A stretch of DNA of 64,000 nucleotides, taken from assembly GCF_918797505.1 (NCBI RefSeq), contig NC_092795.1, positions 60,920,916 to 60,984,915 of the forward strand, given 5' to 3'. The notes below the pieces were generated by a model. That model worked only from the letters and a program-made list of their open reading frames with translations. It did not search any database and was not told where the DNA came from. Within the stretch, counting starts at the first letter, position 1, and each line of letters begins with the position of its first letter. The position numbers and the translations under genes were made by a program. The DNA is from Bemisia tabaci (lineage: Eukaryota > Arthropoda > Insecta > Hemiptera > Aleyrodidae). Positions 45,687 to 57,489 of this stretch are shown in pieces.

Positions 45687-47045
45687 GAGATAATCAGTTC
45701 CTGAATTTCAGTTTCTCCTTACATGGATTGTATTCATAGACAATCTTGTGCTTCTTCACTGACAGAAGTCTCATTAACAGTATTATATAAATTCTAAGAA
45801 TTTGCCTTGAAGTTATGGACAAAGAAAGTTACAGTATGTTCTGATAAGCAACTATTTCAAATTTAAAGAAAGAGGAATAATGTCATTGACCCACTATGAT
45901 ATGATTCCTCAGTAAGGCATGAGTGTAGATGAGGTATCGGGTCCATACATTCTTCAGCTAGACCCGTTATTCAGTTATGATGTGTGGCTACAGATGCAAT
46001 TACTCTGCACCTGAAAACCGAATTAACTCCTGTGTGAGGTTGGATTGCATTGTCAAATGTGAAGGCAAACCAGCATCGATTTCGTTTTCAAGCAATGGGG
46101 CAAGGCACAATGCGACGCTCCAACCGTTTAACTGTAAAGATCACCCGATCACGGTTACCCTAATTTCGCAATGGAGAGACTCTCTAGTTCAGGGATGAAA
46201 ACTATGCTGCCTTGCAAAATAAAGCCGTCGTATGAATGTACGGCTGTTCCCAAATTTGCTTTGTTAAAAGACAGATTTTAGGTAACATTTTAGAATATTT
46301 TCTACCAATTTTTCAGAGAAGTGAAAAAATTAAACACTAAGAAGTGGCCCGAACTATATGTAACAATGTGGAGAAATGGTGCTGGGTCCACACCATTTCG
46401 CGGGGAAACGAAGTCTGGGAAACGACTGTCTGTCCGAAGTCGAAGTTTTTCAGAGAAGTTGTGTTTCATTTTAATCGATCTTATCCGAAGCTTTCAAATA
46501 AAAATATTCACACCTCTCTTTCAAAACAGTACTCTATTGAGAGACATTTGGCAACATTCGACTATTCATACGCCGTTTCTCCCTAGCATGGCTGTGCGTG
46601 TATGCCAATTTGTGGATGATTCCTCAAATGTAAGTTATGAGTCCGGCGCTCCAACGGACTCATTGTGTATGTATCATGATCATCCTTATTCCACGATGAG
46701 AAGAATCGTAGTTTAGGACTGAAATCTATGCTGCCTTGCTGAGGAAAAACGTCGTATGAACCATCAGCTATTGCAGACTTTCCTCTAGGTAATGAAACGC
46801 AGATGTCGTGGAGAAAGTTCGAATATTTTTCTTCCAATTATGCAGAGAAGTTTGTTCGCCATTACATCGAAATCATCTGAAACTTTCCAAGAAAAACATT
46901 CATAACTTTTCTCTCAAAAGCACGTTATCGAGACATTCGGCAACATTGGAATGTTCATACGACCTTTTCCTTAGCATGGGTGTGCGTTTCTGATAATTAC
47001 CCAGGCGACATTTCCTCGAATGTATAAGTGGAAGGTCCTCAGGAC

Positions 47046-47933
47046 CAGGCCCGGATTAAGGGGGTGGCCACATGGGCCGCGGCCCATGGCGGCAAATCTA
47101 AGGGGCGGCAAAATTTTGCAATTTTTTAAAGTGTAGGTATAAAAAAAATCGGATTTATAAAAACAAAATTACAAACGAGAAAAGGCGACAAAATCTCTCA
47201 TTTCCTGAGAGTATAGTAATTTCTAATTTTGTCGTCTCTTAGTGATACAAGAGACAGAGCACCTTCAATAAGTCGAGTTAAGAGAGAGACCAAACACGCA
47301 ATTTGGCCTGGAACGGCGCGACTTAGAGAGAAATGACAACGAGGACTTGAGATGAAAAGGAGAAGCCCTCGACAGGGCGATCGGCATGTAACACATATTA
47401 GCGCCTACAAGACTGCACGAATGCTTCACGCATTGCATCAAACACAGTGCGGTCATTGCGGTCAGCGTGGAACGGATAGCGCCTACAAGAATACATGAAT
47501 ACTTCACGCATTGCGCCAAACACAGTGTGGTCAGCGAGAAACGCATAGCGCCTACAAGACTGCGTGAATACGTCACGCATTGCGTCCAACACGGTGCGGT
47601 CTGCGCGGCGCGGCGCCGGAAGTTAAAATCATTGAACCACATTTATGTTTGTTCTTTCATAATTTTTTCGTTCATTTCTTATGAATGGAAGGCCTTGTCC
47701 ACACAGAGATAGGTTTACGGAACTTAACTTTCGCGCAAAGTTTCGTGAACTTTTGCTAGTTTTGTTGACAGGGTTTTCCCAAAAAATGTGTTCAACAAGA
47801 GTATATGCGTCTTATGCACCCCTCTCCCGCTGGCACGTTCATTTGATGGTTTTTATAGAGTTTCAAAACGAATTAGATGGGGGCGGCAAAACACAGGCGG
47901 CTCATGGGCGGCAAGTAGGTGAATCCGGCCCTG
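47046..47933. mobile_element. Non-autonomous hAT-type transposon, 888 bp
   Basis: The ends are CAGGCCCGGATT and AATCCGGCCCTG. A perfect 8-bp duplication CTCAGGAC flanks it (47038-47045 and 47934-47941). Subterminal GGCGGCAAA motifs occur at both sides ('CATGGCGGCAAATC' and 'CATGGGCGGCAAGT'). The interior has three tandem GC-rich units (47400-47600) but no transposase. Perfect duplications suggest a fairly recent insertion. Confidence 0.9.
47400..47605 (+). repeat. Three tandem 'GCGCCTACAAGACTGC' units inside the hAT element
   Basis: Units start near 47401, 47480 and 47548 (periods about 79 and 68). Each reads GCGCCTACAAGA, then TTCACGCATTGCG or GTCACGCATTGCG, then CACAGTG or CACGGTG. The same 'GCGCCTACAA...TCACGCATTGCG' theme forms the hairpins at 55271 and 59651. 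Confidence 0.7.
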
Positions 47934-48689
47934 CTCAGGACACTTAACGATGAAAAGGATTGTTAGTTTCGGGATTAAAACGACTACACTGCCTCGCAAA
48001 GGAAAAACATCGTATGAATCTTCGACTGTTGCAGGATTTCCTTTGATGAAAAACAGATTCCATGGAGATATTTAGAATATTTTCTTCCAATTTTTCAGAA
48101 AAAATTATTCGCAATTTGATCGGAATTATTTGAAACCTTGGAATAAGAGGGTCGGTAGCAAGTTTCAATATCATTGCGTGTTGTAGCTTGCATACTTGTA
48201 ATTTCATCTCATGACCTTCATTCGCGATAAAATCGCGATCGATTGCAATTTTTCAAGCACAGAACTTTACCTGAGTAAAATGGACGTATTTAAGCTAAAA
48301 TAATCTATGTTGCACGCAATCCCTCTAAGCATTAAGTTCGTTTTATCATTAATACGTCCAAATATACAATATATTTTGATAGTGGATGGACAATGTATCC
48401 CTTGACTCGCCCCTCCCCCGTTTCTCCGACGCGTTACTTACTTTATGAAGTTTTTAAAGGTTTCTCTGACAGTGGTTCCTACTTGGGTCTCAAGCGCGTG
48501 GATCGACCCTCTCGGATACCGTTATTCCGTTACGTGAGTTCCTGAAGTATAAGTCATAGGTAGGTCCTTAGGAATCGTAAAAACATTCGGTATGCAGCCA
48601 ATCGGTGGATACAACTTAATTAACCTCCGTGCACGGTTGGGTTGCGTCGCCAAATTTGAAGGCGAACTTGGTTGCTACTCGGGTCTCAA

Positions 48690-49290
48690 GCGCGGAAGGG
48701 TATGGATTCGATCGACATGAATCGATCGAAAAATAAGAACGTGAATCGATCGACAATTAATTTAAAATAACCGGTATCGATTCGATCGACATGAATCGAT
48801 CGAAAAACCAAAACGTAAACCGATCGACAACCGTGAATCGATCGAAAACCATGAGTCGATCGAAAAACCCGTGAATCGATCGACAAAACCGTGAGTCGAT
48901 CGAATCACGTCGGTCGATTCACGTTTTGAATTTTCGATCGATTCATGTCGATCGAATCAACACCGGCTTATTAATAACTTGGCGATCGAATCGGTGTCGC
49001 TCGATTCACGTCGATCGATCCATGTCGATTGAATCCATACCCTCCGCAAGCGCGTGGCCCTCTCGGATATCGTTATTCCATTACGTAAGTTCATTTGGTT
49101 CATTGGTGAGTCGATCGACAAACCCGTTAATCGATCGACAAACCCTTGAATCAATCGACAAACCCCTTGCATCGATCGACAATCCCGTGAGTCGATCGAA
49201 TTTTGTCGATGGTTTCACGTTTTAGTTTTTCGATCGATTCACGTTTATGTTTTCGATCGATTCATGTCGATCTAATCGACACCAGCTCAT
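48690..49290 (+). repeat. TCGATCGA-rich satellite-like array
   Basis: Dozens of TCGATCGA or near variants occur in phrases such as GATTCGATCGACATGAATCG and GTGAATCGATCGACAAA, in both orientations, so the region is partly self-complementary. It is interrupted at about 49040-49110 by a unit ('GGCCCTCTCGGATATCGTTA') that also occurs near 48507 and 49475. The motif ATGTCGATCGAAT also appears in the foldback arms at about 6061 and 7195. Confidence 0.75.
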
Positions 49291-49298
49291 TGATAATT

Positions 49299-49437
49299 TG
49301 GACTGCATTTTGCAATTTAGAACTATAAACTCTGGCCCGGTTTAAAAACAAGGTATGTGCCACTAGTTTCCCTATGCACATAAGTGGTTTTTTAGATGAG
49401 CCAGAATTCATAGTTCCAAATTGCAAAATGCAGTCCA
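49299..49437. mobile_element. 139 bp MITE, copy 1
   Basis: The ends are TGGACTGCATTTTGCAATTT and AAATTGCAAAATGCAGTCCA; the arms continue as AGAACTATAAACTCTGG / CCAGAATTCATAGTTCC. A copy of exactly the same length is at 56753-56891. Confidence 0.85.
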
Positions 49438-49519
49438 TTTGTGGATCGAATCGTTGTCGCTCGATTCACGCGGATGGACCCTCTCAGCGGTCATCGGTAT
49501 CGTACTCCATCACGTGAGT

Positions 49520-49925
49520 TCATTTGGTCTGTAATTGGTGACGCGCAAGGCGGGAAGTATCCGGCCGCACTTGGAGGCGCATGTGAGCGGACCCGTGACC
49601 CTCCGCCTCCGCGCCCTCGCCTCGGCCGACCGGGCGTCGGCGGGGTCCCCGTCATTTGTTCCTGTACCTCGAGTCGGTGCCTCCCTCAACCTCCGCGCCC
49701 AACTCCAAGTCGTGAACCCGCGAGTCTCGCAGTCGTCGCTCCAGCTCGCGTGCAGCCGAAATGAGTGTCTGTTTCTTCACTTTCGCTTTCTTTCTCCTCA
49801 AAGCAGTCAAGTTCCTCGTCGGCCTCGTCGTCTGAGCCAACTTCGCGGCTCCGCAACTTCAGCTTTTCGAACTTCATTTCTTCGAACTTGAACTGCGTGC
49901 TTATACCCGTCCTGCAGCTCACATC
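49520..49925. other. GC-rich block with long open frames on both strands
   Basis: Plus-strand frames of 107-118 codons (for example VSGPVTLRLRALASADRASA) and a minus-strand frame with an acidic Ser-rich stretch (GSDDEADEELDCFEEKESES) overlap. The codon flavour of the plus frame resembles the GC-rich membrane-protein exons at 5127-8789. No family is recognised and splice signals are not convincing. It could be a single exon, a gene relic or a CpG-rich promoter. Confidence 0.25.
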
Positions 49926-50617
49926 GTCGTGAAAGTCTCGAATAGTTTAGGTCTCGACCGATTCCTGTCGCCGTAGTTCTCAACCGGTTACGCGTGGTTC
50001 CCAACCTAGATTCATAGTTTTGAAAACCGCCTTTCGCTTTTTCGGCCGGACTAAGGCGTTGTTTGTACCGGTGATTTTTAAATACTTCGAGATGTTTGGG
50101 GTTTTTTGGACATGCACTGAGAGGAACGATTACCTATCAAAATCTTGTGAATAATACGTATAATTATTGAAAAACGCCGATTGCGAATTTTCTCCCAAGA
50201 TTTTCACTTTGTTATTGAACTTTGCGTCAGCTGTAATTTCCAATGGGATTTTAGTACATTTCAGTCAAAATGAACGAAAAGTTCTTCATTTTAAAAGTGC
50301 AGAATGGCACTTGAGCCAAAGTGAAGCATAACGTGAGTAATAAGCGGCTCGAGCGTCCTACCAATTTTGTGGTGACTCATACCATCCAAAAGTAGTGCCC
50401 TTTGCCTGTCGGTTTAACAGTGATTTAAGATAACTACGAGGCGATCTACCGCTTAATTTCTGGATACATAGAGGTAAGTGCTACGCTTGAGAAATGCATA
50501 CTCAAAATGTTGGATTTGCTTGTTTGAAACTTCTTCCCCGGTGCTTGGACTTCTGTTTGGTAGGTTGTGAGATGAACGAAAATTGAATGGGTATTTTAGT
50601 GTTTTTTTTAATATTAC

Positions 50618-50705
50618 AGTTCAGTCTCGATTATTCGCGTTGATCGGGACCGGAGCTAAGACGGATAATCCAAATTCGCGGCTTATCCGGAACTAAGATA
50701 TATAT
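50618..50705 (+). repeat. Solo pogo/Tigger-like end
   Basis: The sequence CAGTCTCGATTATTCGCG, followed by GACGGATAATCCAAATTCGCGG, is the kind of terminal repeat found in pogo/Tigger elements. The opposite end was not found. Confidence 0.4.
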
Positions 50706-52866
50706 TTGGCCTGGAAAAGTGATCGAAAAGGGTGTATTTTAAAAGTCTCTATCAATACACTTTCCAAACAATAGACAGAAATGTAATTTCAATTGGTTAA
50801 AAATGAAGGAGTTTCACCTCAAAGACGCGATTTTATCCAGATTTGACGTCAAAAAAAGAAATTACCTGTCATGCAACCTGCAACACAATTTCACATTCCA
50901 ATGTATTCCTCTTTTATTCAATTTTTTTTTTGCGAAATTAACCCGAAATATAACAATCATTGTTTGCGCCTTCAAATAGGCGGATAGGCAATTTGTACAA
51001 CTTGCTCCAAAATCGATATAATGTGACTATTTTTGTGCGACAAACAGCGAGCTTTGCTACTTGGGGAGGTTATTTTTGCAAACATCATTTCTGGAATAGA
51101 AGTTTTCGCCTTAAAATTGCAGCGCTTAGCGTTTACGGACCTAAGTCACTAAAAAATCGCGGATGAAATAAGGATAATAATTAAGGAATAAGTTAGGGAA
51201 GGGTACAGCTACCATCATTTTTCGTGCTCTCCAGCAAGTTCCTTCCTCGACATCATTTTGTAAACTCGAGAGGCTGAAAAGCAGGATACAATTATATCGA
51301 CGTCTTAGTAGCTCAAATTGCATAGTCTCCAAAATGAAGGAGATTTAGCTATCCGATCGTTCCACTCATCTTTTGGACCGAATAACGTACCTTTCAATAG
51401 AGTTTTGTAAGTACAATCTTAAACGATGAATGAAGATGGCGGTTCCCTTCAGTTTTGCATGCGTCCGAATAGCATATCGACGATGAAATCACAGGAACGC
51501 GTTCGCGGCGTTTCAAAATTTCCGCCTCTATTACATTTTATCAAAAGGGAGCAAATCGACATCGTAGATTAAAATGCTTTCTTAATATTTCTCGCACAGA
51601 AGAGCAAAACCAGGAAAGTTTTAAAGATATGACTAATAAGTGTTCTTCCATAAAAAAGCTTCATATAATTGAACAGTTGTGATAAAACACTCTCACGAAA
51701 GTAGTATTTTTTCGAAAAACTTCAAATTAAATTTTACCGGACGTAAATTTTACTTGAGAAAATAATTCGAAAAGTTTTCTCGAAAATTGATTGGAGAGAT
51801 TTTTTTTAGAGTTTTATAAAAGTGCTTTTTGAAGGTTCACCACCGAGGAAATAGCTAAATTTTCGGGATTATGACAATCTGACGCTCATCTGCCAACACC
51901 TCATTTAGCTTTGCGTAGACCTAGATTCGATAATTGGTAATAATTTTCCGAGGGCGGAGGGAGAAAACGGCGCGCAAGTTGTTTGTAAAAGTCTTGGATA
52001 AATATTATACTTCTCGACCGGCACCGACTGAACCTGCAGGCAATGAACTTCTCCGGCCATTCCTCCACTTCCTTCCCTCCTCCTTCTTAATTCTTGCGTG
52101 ACTTATGAAATGCCAGATTACCTACCCTCAGTGCATCACACGCTTCTTTTTTCAAATTTTCAGGGCTCGGAACCTTGCTCCCTTTTTAATTTCTTCGTTT
52201 ACTGCGCTCCATCATCAATCTTCGTTTTCGAACCCCTTTTTTCATGAGAAATAAACGAAAATAATCATTTAGGAAACTCTAAATCAAGATTTACACACAA
52301 GTGTGATTACACATAAGTGTGGATAGTTTTAATGTGAAATATATACTAATTTTCACGGAGCAGCCCGAGACAAAAGTAACAGGAGAAGAACAAGGGGAGA
52401 AAACGGGAAACAAGGGTGAAAATTGTTTTTAAAAAAGGCATTTTCAGCCGGAAAATATTTCAAAAATCAAGTATATGTAATATCGAAGAAAAACCTGCGA
52501 CCTACATATTGGTGTCCAATATCCGAAAAAACCTCCAAAAATTTCCAAATCATTTTCCGACTGAAAATGACTCTGTTTTGAGTCTAAACGTTTCGGGTTT
52601 TTATTGTTGTAGTTTAGCCTAGTTTCCCGTTTTCTTACAACTTTCCAAGAAACCTCAACGTCATGTCCGTGGCGTGTGTACGGCTAGACATTTCTAATTG
52701 AGGGGAGGGTCTCCGGTCAAAAATGTAACATGGGAGGTGTGGAATTCGTGGGTAGAAAATTCCTGAAAATCACGGAAAATTATGTTTTTGGGATCAATTT
52801 TCCGGTCATTGGAGGGGGAAGGGTACGGGTGGCAAAAGATGCCCCAGGCGGGAGGCTAGTCTTCTT

Positions 52867-53093
52867 CACTGGAAAAAAACCACATTGGATCTAGAGTCCA
52901 GACTCTTAAAAACATCGATAAGAAAAAGTACTCTTGATTCAATCAGAATCTAGCTTAAATCAAGAACCAAGCCTCTTAATTTAAGCGGATTTCGTTTTGA
53001 TTCAAGCAAAAATCCGATTGAATCAAGAGTATTTTTTCTTGTCAATTCTTTCAAGAGTCTGGACTCTAGATCCAATGTGTTTTTTTTTCAGTG
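52867..53093. mobile_element. CACTG-type MITE, copy 4, with TT target duplication
   Basis: A 227 bp sister of the element at 1238. The ends are CACTGGAAAAAAACCACATT and AATGTGTTTTTTTTTCAGTG, flanked by TT (52865-52866 and 53094-53095). Inner arms carry CTCTTGATTCAATCAGA and its complement. Confidence 0.85.
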
Positions 53094-54013
53094 TTGGAAA
53101 AATGGAGTGACATCCCTTTAATTGGATCCGAACATTTCATAGTGACAAAAATATCGAGGTGCTGAATGGAGAATGCTATTTTCTTTTCAGTCTTTACATT
53201 CGTTCCTTTCTGTATTCTCTCCTTAATAAATTAATACCTCCCTAGACACCACACTATGTTTTAGATCAATGTATTTGGTCGCTCCCGACTCTTTAAGTGT
53301 TGACTAAAATATAATTATACTATTCCGAATGGGTAATTCAAACACTCAATTGTACGCTTATTTGAAGACATGAATTTTGAAAAATTCCCGGTAGAAATTC
53401 TGCAGGGAGCAATCATCATCAAGTGCAATTTCAGCGTGGGGAATGAGCTAAAAACCATAATTATGAGTCGGTTCGATCGTTTAGAAAGCAATAGGGTGTA
53501 AATATTTAATGAAAACGTCCAAGGTCAAGTTCGTTTGAAGTTCGGGCATGGCGACTGGACTGTCCGTTCAATAATTCACGAGTGATGTGCGGTATCGTCA
53601 ATGGATTGAGTAATCAGAAGTGACCATCCTGGATTTCGGCCCGCCCTTCCGCCACCTCCAGCTCCCCTGTCGCTAGGGAACGCATAATTTTTCCCCCCGC
53701 ATCAACATTGGGTGTGTACTCGGCCCGCTTAAAACCCTGACCTAAGCGCTTGAAGCGCTGAAGCACTGAGTTCATTACGGAAATTATTTCGCAAATATCC
53801 GGGACACGTTCTTTGTTTACCCGACATCAATAAAACATTGATGAAGGACGGTCTGTGGCATTAAAATCGATTGGATCGGCGGAAAAAAGCACAGAATTTA
53901 AAGTATAGTTCAACAATACGCAAGTAAAACCGATAGGTAACCATGATTTAAGGAAGTATATTTTTCTTATTTATGTACTTTTTTAATTGCGGGTACGTCC
54001 TAGACCTAAAAAG

Positions 54014-54030
54014 TTAGGTTAGGTTAGGTT
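54014..54030 (+). repeat. Short interstitial TTAGG tract
   Basis: Three exact TTAGG units plus TT. TTAGG is the ancestral insect telomere repeat. The tract is far too short to be a telomere. Confidence 0.5.
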
Positions 54031-54811
54031 AAAAAATCGGTTATTTTTAGCGTAAAATGGTGGTATGTTGTGACCCCCCCCCCCCTTCTATCTCATTTTT
54101 AACTGAGATTCCAATTTATCTAATGTCACTAATAAATTCAGCGTATCAACTTATGGGTGCGTACCAAGTTTCATGAGATTCAGTGCATTATCGTTGCCAA
54201 CATGAAGGAAGAACGAATTATTTTCAAGAACTTTGGGGGAAGGGTGTAGAGCACCTTAAACAGCACTTTTGGAAACAAATTTCATGGAGGAGAAAAGTTT
54301 CATTCTGACCCATAGAAGAAGCTCCCTCAATTAGGCGGTTTAACTATAGATCACTCCGTATTTCTTAAGCTGGTGCCACAAAATCAGATCGTGCTATCAA
54401 TACATAAATGTCAGACGTTGTGATCGACTTATTCGATAACATAGACCAATCAAGGCAGATAAAGAAAGGTGGTCGCGTTTCGAGTTGGGCCGCCATTTTA
54501 AAGGCTGTGTCGCGCAGAGGGTACATGCTTTGCCATGCAATCAGGATGTACCCGAAACGTACCCGATGCCGTGTAACGTCAAGAGGGTGCGAAATGCGAC
54601 CACCATACTCTATCCGCCTTGTAAGCCAATCACAGCATTAGACATATCGATAGCATGACGTTTGATGTGTGACAAGAGCTTTTGAGAGGAGGCGAGTTGG
54701 TTATGACGGCGTCTCTGTGCAATGACAAAAATGATCACCATTTTGATGCGAGGCAATGACATTGCTTGAGATAATTAATTCCTCGTGCAGTAAAAGGTAG
54801 GCAGCAAATAA

Positions 54812-55767
54812 CCCTGGTAAAAATTGGCGATAGGAGCTGCGTTTCAAAATACCATAGGAGTTCTTATAGCCGACTGAAGAAGGCGATAGAAAATCATACA
54901 GCTGGCTGTAGAAAGTGGCAAAAATCATACGGCCGGGCTACACGAAGCGATAAAAAATTAAACAGCCGGGCTATAGTTCCTGTCGCCGGGCTTTACACTT
55001 TATCGCCTGGCTGTTGCTTTTTCGCCATCGGCTATAAAAGGCTATAAGAAATTGTGTAGAAATTCGTGTGCTTTGGAAATCCGCAAGTTTGTACGGAATC
55101 ACCTCAATATTTACAAAACGCACATTATATTTTCCTTTACTACATATTTGTTTTCATCAATTAAAATGAGAATAATCCATACAGAGTGTGCAAACATTTC
55201 AAAGTCATGAGTTGAACAACGCTGACTCCACGAGATTAAATGTTAGAGCCTGACACAAAGCGGAGCGGCGGCGCACTGGCGCCTACAAACCTAACAGGGA
55301 TACCTCACGCATTGCGCAATGCGTGAAGTATCCCTGTTAGGTTTGTAGGCGCCAATGCGCGTTCCGCGCTGGCTGCCCGCCCGCCGCGCTGCGCCGCAGC
55401 GTACCACGGCGCTTGAAGCAACTATTTCACACCAGAGGTATTGCACAGTATCGTACGAAATTGAAGGCGCTCCAACATATTAGGAATGGCAGGCATCCTT
55501 CAAAAGTACGGAGCTTCCCTCGCAAAATAAATCAAGATACTACGGCCCAAAAAGAGAGCGGTAGTCCAAAAACTCACTAAGTCCTAGCATCCGTAATTAG
55601 TAACGGATAGCATACACTTTATCGTCAGGCTGTTGCTTAATCGCCATCGGCTATAAAAGGCTATAAGAAATTGTGTTGCCGGCTATAGAAGCTATTGGAA
55701 ATCTTACAGTCGGCTGTAGGTCTATGGTATTTTGGAACACAGATTGTACTGCCAATTTTTACCAGGG
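54812..55767. mobile_element. CCCTGGTAAAAATTGGC element, copy 1 (956 bp)
   Basis: The ends are CCCTGGTAAAAATTGGCGAT and ACTGCCAATTTTTACCAGGG. Subterminal regions repeat GGCTATA / TATAGCC many times ('ATAGCCGACTGAAGAAGGC', 'GGCTATAAAAGGCTATAAG'). The middle has a long hairpin (55271-55360). Copy 2 at 59210-59910 is 255 bp shorter, mostly because it lacks sequence corresponding to about 55395-55650. No ORF of note. Confidence 0.85.
55271..55360. repeat. Long GC-rich hairpin inside the 54812 element
   Basis: GCGCACTGGCGCCTACAAAC, then CTAACAGGGATACCTCACGC, meets its reverse complement around the 20-base palindrome CACGCATTGCGCAATGCGTG. Only about two mismatches occur over 45 bp arms, and there is essentially no loop. 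It is conserved in the second copy at 59651-59740. Confidence 0.85.
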
Positions 55768-56233
55768 AAAGGAAGATCTGTCCGAAGCTTTTTTAAAAGT
55801 TAACGCTTACAAAATTTGATTGTATTTCCTTTCATTTGACGTAAGTATAAATCGGAATATTGGCTTCAGTAACTTGTCTCTTTATGGGGACGCAAGGCGA
55901 AAGAGAAGAAATGGTACCTATTTAAATATTTTTTTATCCACACCTCTATGTCCTGTATTTGGTTGCTTTCAATCCTAATGAGACTTCTGAGACAAATATT
56001 CGGTTTTCACCATGACGATAAGTCAACTGTTGTCGCCGCAGTCAGCATAAAATTACGACCTCTCTAATTTATTGAACGATTTGTCGACTTTATATTTTTA
56101 CCGGCAAGCCTGTATTGCCAATTAGTTTGTGGGCAGGGCAGTAGCAATTTGTGATCACGACGTCTGGGTGGCCTGAAATTTCCGAGTCTGAGTTGGTGGT
56201 TAAGCCTTCACGTACAAGAAAACAAACAAATGG

Positions 56234-56471
56234 ACGGTGTAAGTCCGCAACCACGTATCTCGTTTGCGGTGTTCCATAATCTCCGCTCCTATTTTATTTT
56301 TTTAAAGGAGAATAACTCGACATCATTCCTTGAAGTTTTCGCAGAATTGTTTTGGCACTGAGAAGAAAAATCACGGCAGTTTTTTAGGAAACTTTGTCAT
56401 TTAAAAAATAACGTAAGATAGGAAGTCTGCGGCGTCGCAAACCGAGATACGTGGTTGCGGACTTACACCGT
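56234..56471. mobile_element. MITE, CGGTGTAAGTC family, best-preserved copy
   Basis: The ends are ACGGTGTAAGTCCGCAACCA and TGGTTGCGGACTTACACCGT, continuing inward as CGTATCTCGTTTGCGGTGT / GGCGTCGCAAACCGAGATACG. It has a short AT-rich core and no ORF. Confidence 0.85.
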
Positions 56472-56752
56472 CGACATGTTTTTGCTTCACAAAAAAGTCA
56501 TGCACTTGCCAAATGATTTTGCCACTACCTAGTTATTTGCTACCGTTCCAACGCATACTCATCTCTATTTTGTTGAATAATAATTAATAAAAATAAAAAA
56601 AATTCCCCCGTGACGGGGCCCATTTTATAGCACAGAAAAAAGCATTTACACAATGTTGCCCATGCAGCCATGAAGCTCTATGAAACTGTCATAACTCCCT
56701 TGATAAAACACAGATCCTATCAAAGTGAAGTGATAAACCAGATAGCACCATT

Positions 56753-56891
56753 TAGACTGCATTTTGCAATTTGGACCTATAAATTCCGACCCGGTTTAAA
56801 AACAACGTATGTGCCATTAGTTTCCATATGCACATAAGTGTTCTTTCAGATGAGCCAGAATTTATAGGTCCAAATTGCAAAATACAGTCCA
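56753..56891. mobile_element. 139 bp MITE, copy 2
   Basis: Same length and design as 49299-49437. The ends are TAGACTGCATTTTGCAATTT and AAATTGCAAAATACAGTCCA, and the shared core is CCCGGTTTAAAAACAA, then GTATGTGCCA. Confidence 0.85.
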
Positions 56892-57040
56892 TTTCAACGT
56901 GGGTGTGAAGCATCTGATTTTGCATATTCGCTTACTTTGAAGGCGAACCTTGCTCTACCATTCAGGTGGAACCACTTTCCGCCATAATTGTTCGCCTTCA
57001 GCCCTCCGTGTAGGCAAAAACATAGCTCTCACGCGTCGGA

Positions 57041-57155
57041 CAGTGGCGAATCATGAATAATCGATTAACGATATTTCCCAATTTAAACCTACGGTGAAGA
57101 ATCGGTATTGGTGTGTTCTCGAACACCCTGTTCATCGCAAACCACGGCATGTCAT
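57041..57155. mobile_element. Truncated hAT-type MITE
   Basis: It starts CAGTGGCGAATCATG and shares AATCGATTAACGATATTTCCC, CTACGGTGAAGAATCG and CGAACACCCTGTTCATCG with the family at 2890 and 58604. The right end is lost or diverged. Confidence 0.55.
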
Positions 57156-57489
57156 TAGCGTTGGAATAGATGCTGCCTTGGTCTTGCGTGTGTTGCGTTC
57201 TTACGGGAAAGTTTGTAATTAATGGTTTCTTTTGCGTAAAAACTTTACAAACCTGAGCGCAGGGCAGTGAAAGTAAGGCGTGGTATGTAATGTACCTGGA
57301 GACTTTTTTGAAAAAGAGTGAGCATAGAACCATATATATATATGCCAATTTGAGACTTAAACGGTCTCTAATTTTACCACGGTTTCATAATATCATGAGC
57401 GTTCTGGGAGTGGGATCTCGTACATTTCTTCCATGGAATTTACAGAGAAAATATCAAACTGTCATGAACAGGAGGGTGGTTCTCAGTTG

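Larger units (their letters stand above)
46190..48170 (+). repeat. Degenerate tandem repeat (~400-520 bp units) split by a hAT element
   Basis: Three unit starts align: 'GATGAAAACTATGCTGCCTTG' (46196), 'GACTGAAATCTATGCTGCCTTG' (46716) and 'GATTAAAACGACTACACTGCC' (47973). Each is followed by 'CGTCGTATGAA' or a variant and 'TATTTTCTTCCAATTTTTCAG' or a variant. The third unit follows the hAT insertion at 47046-47933. ORFs here are fragments and no protein family is recognised. Confidence 0.65.
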
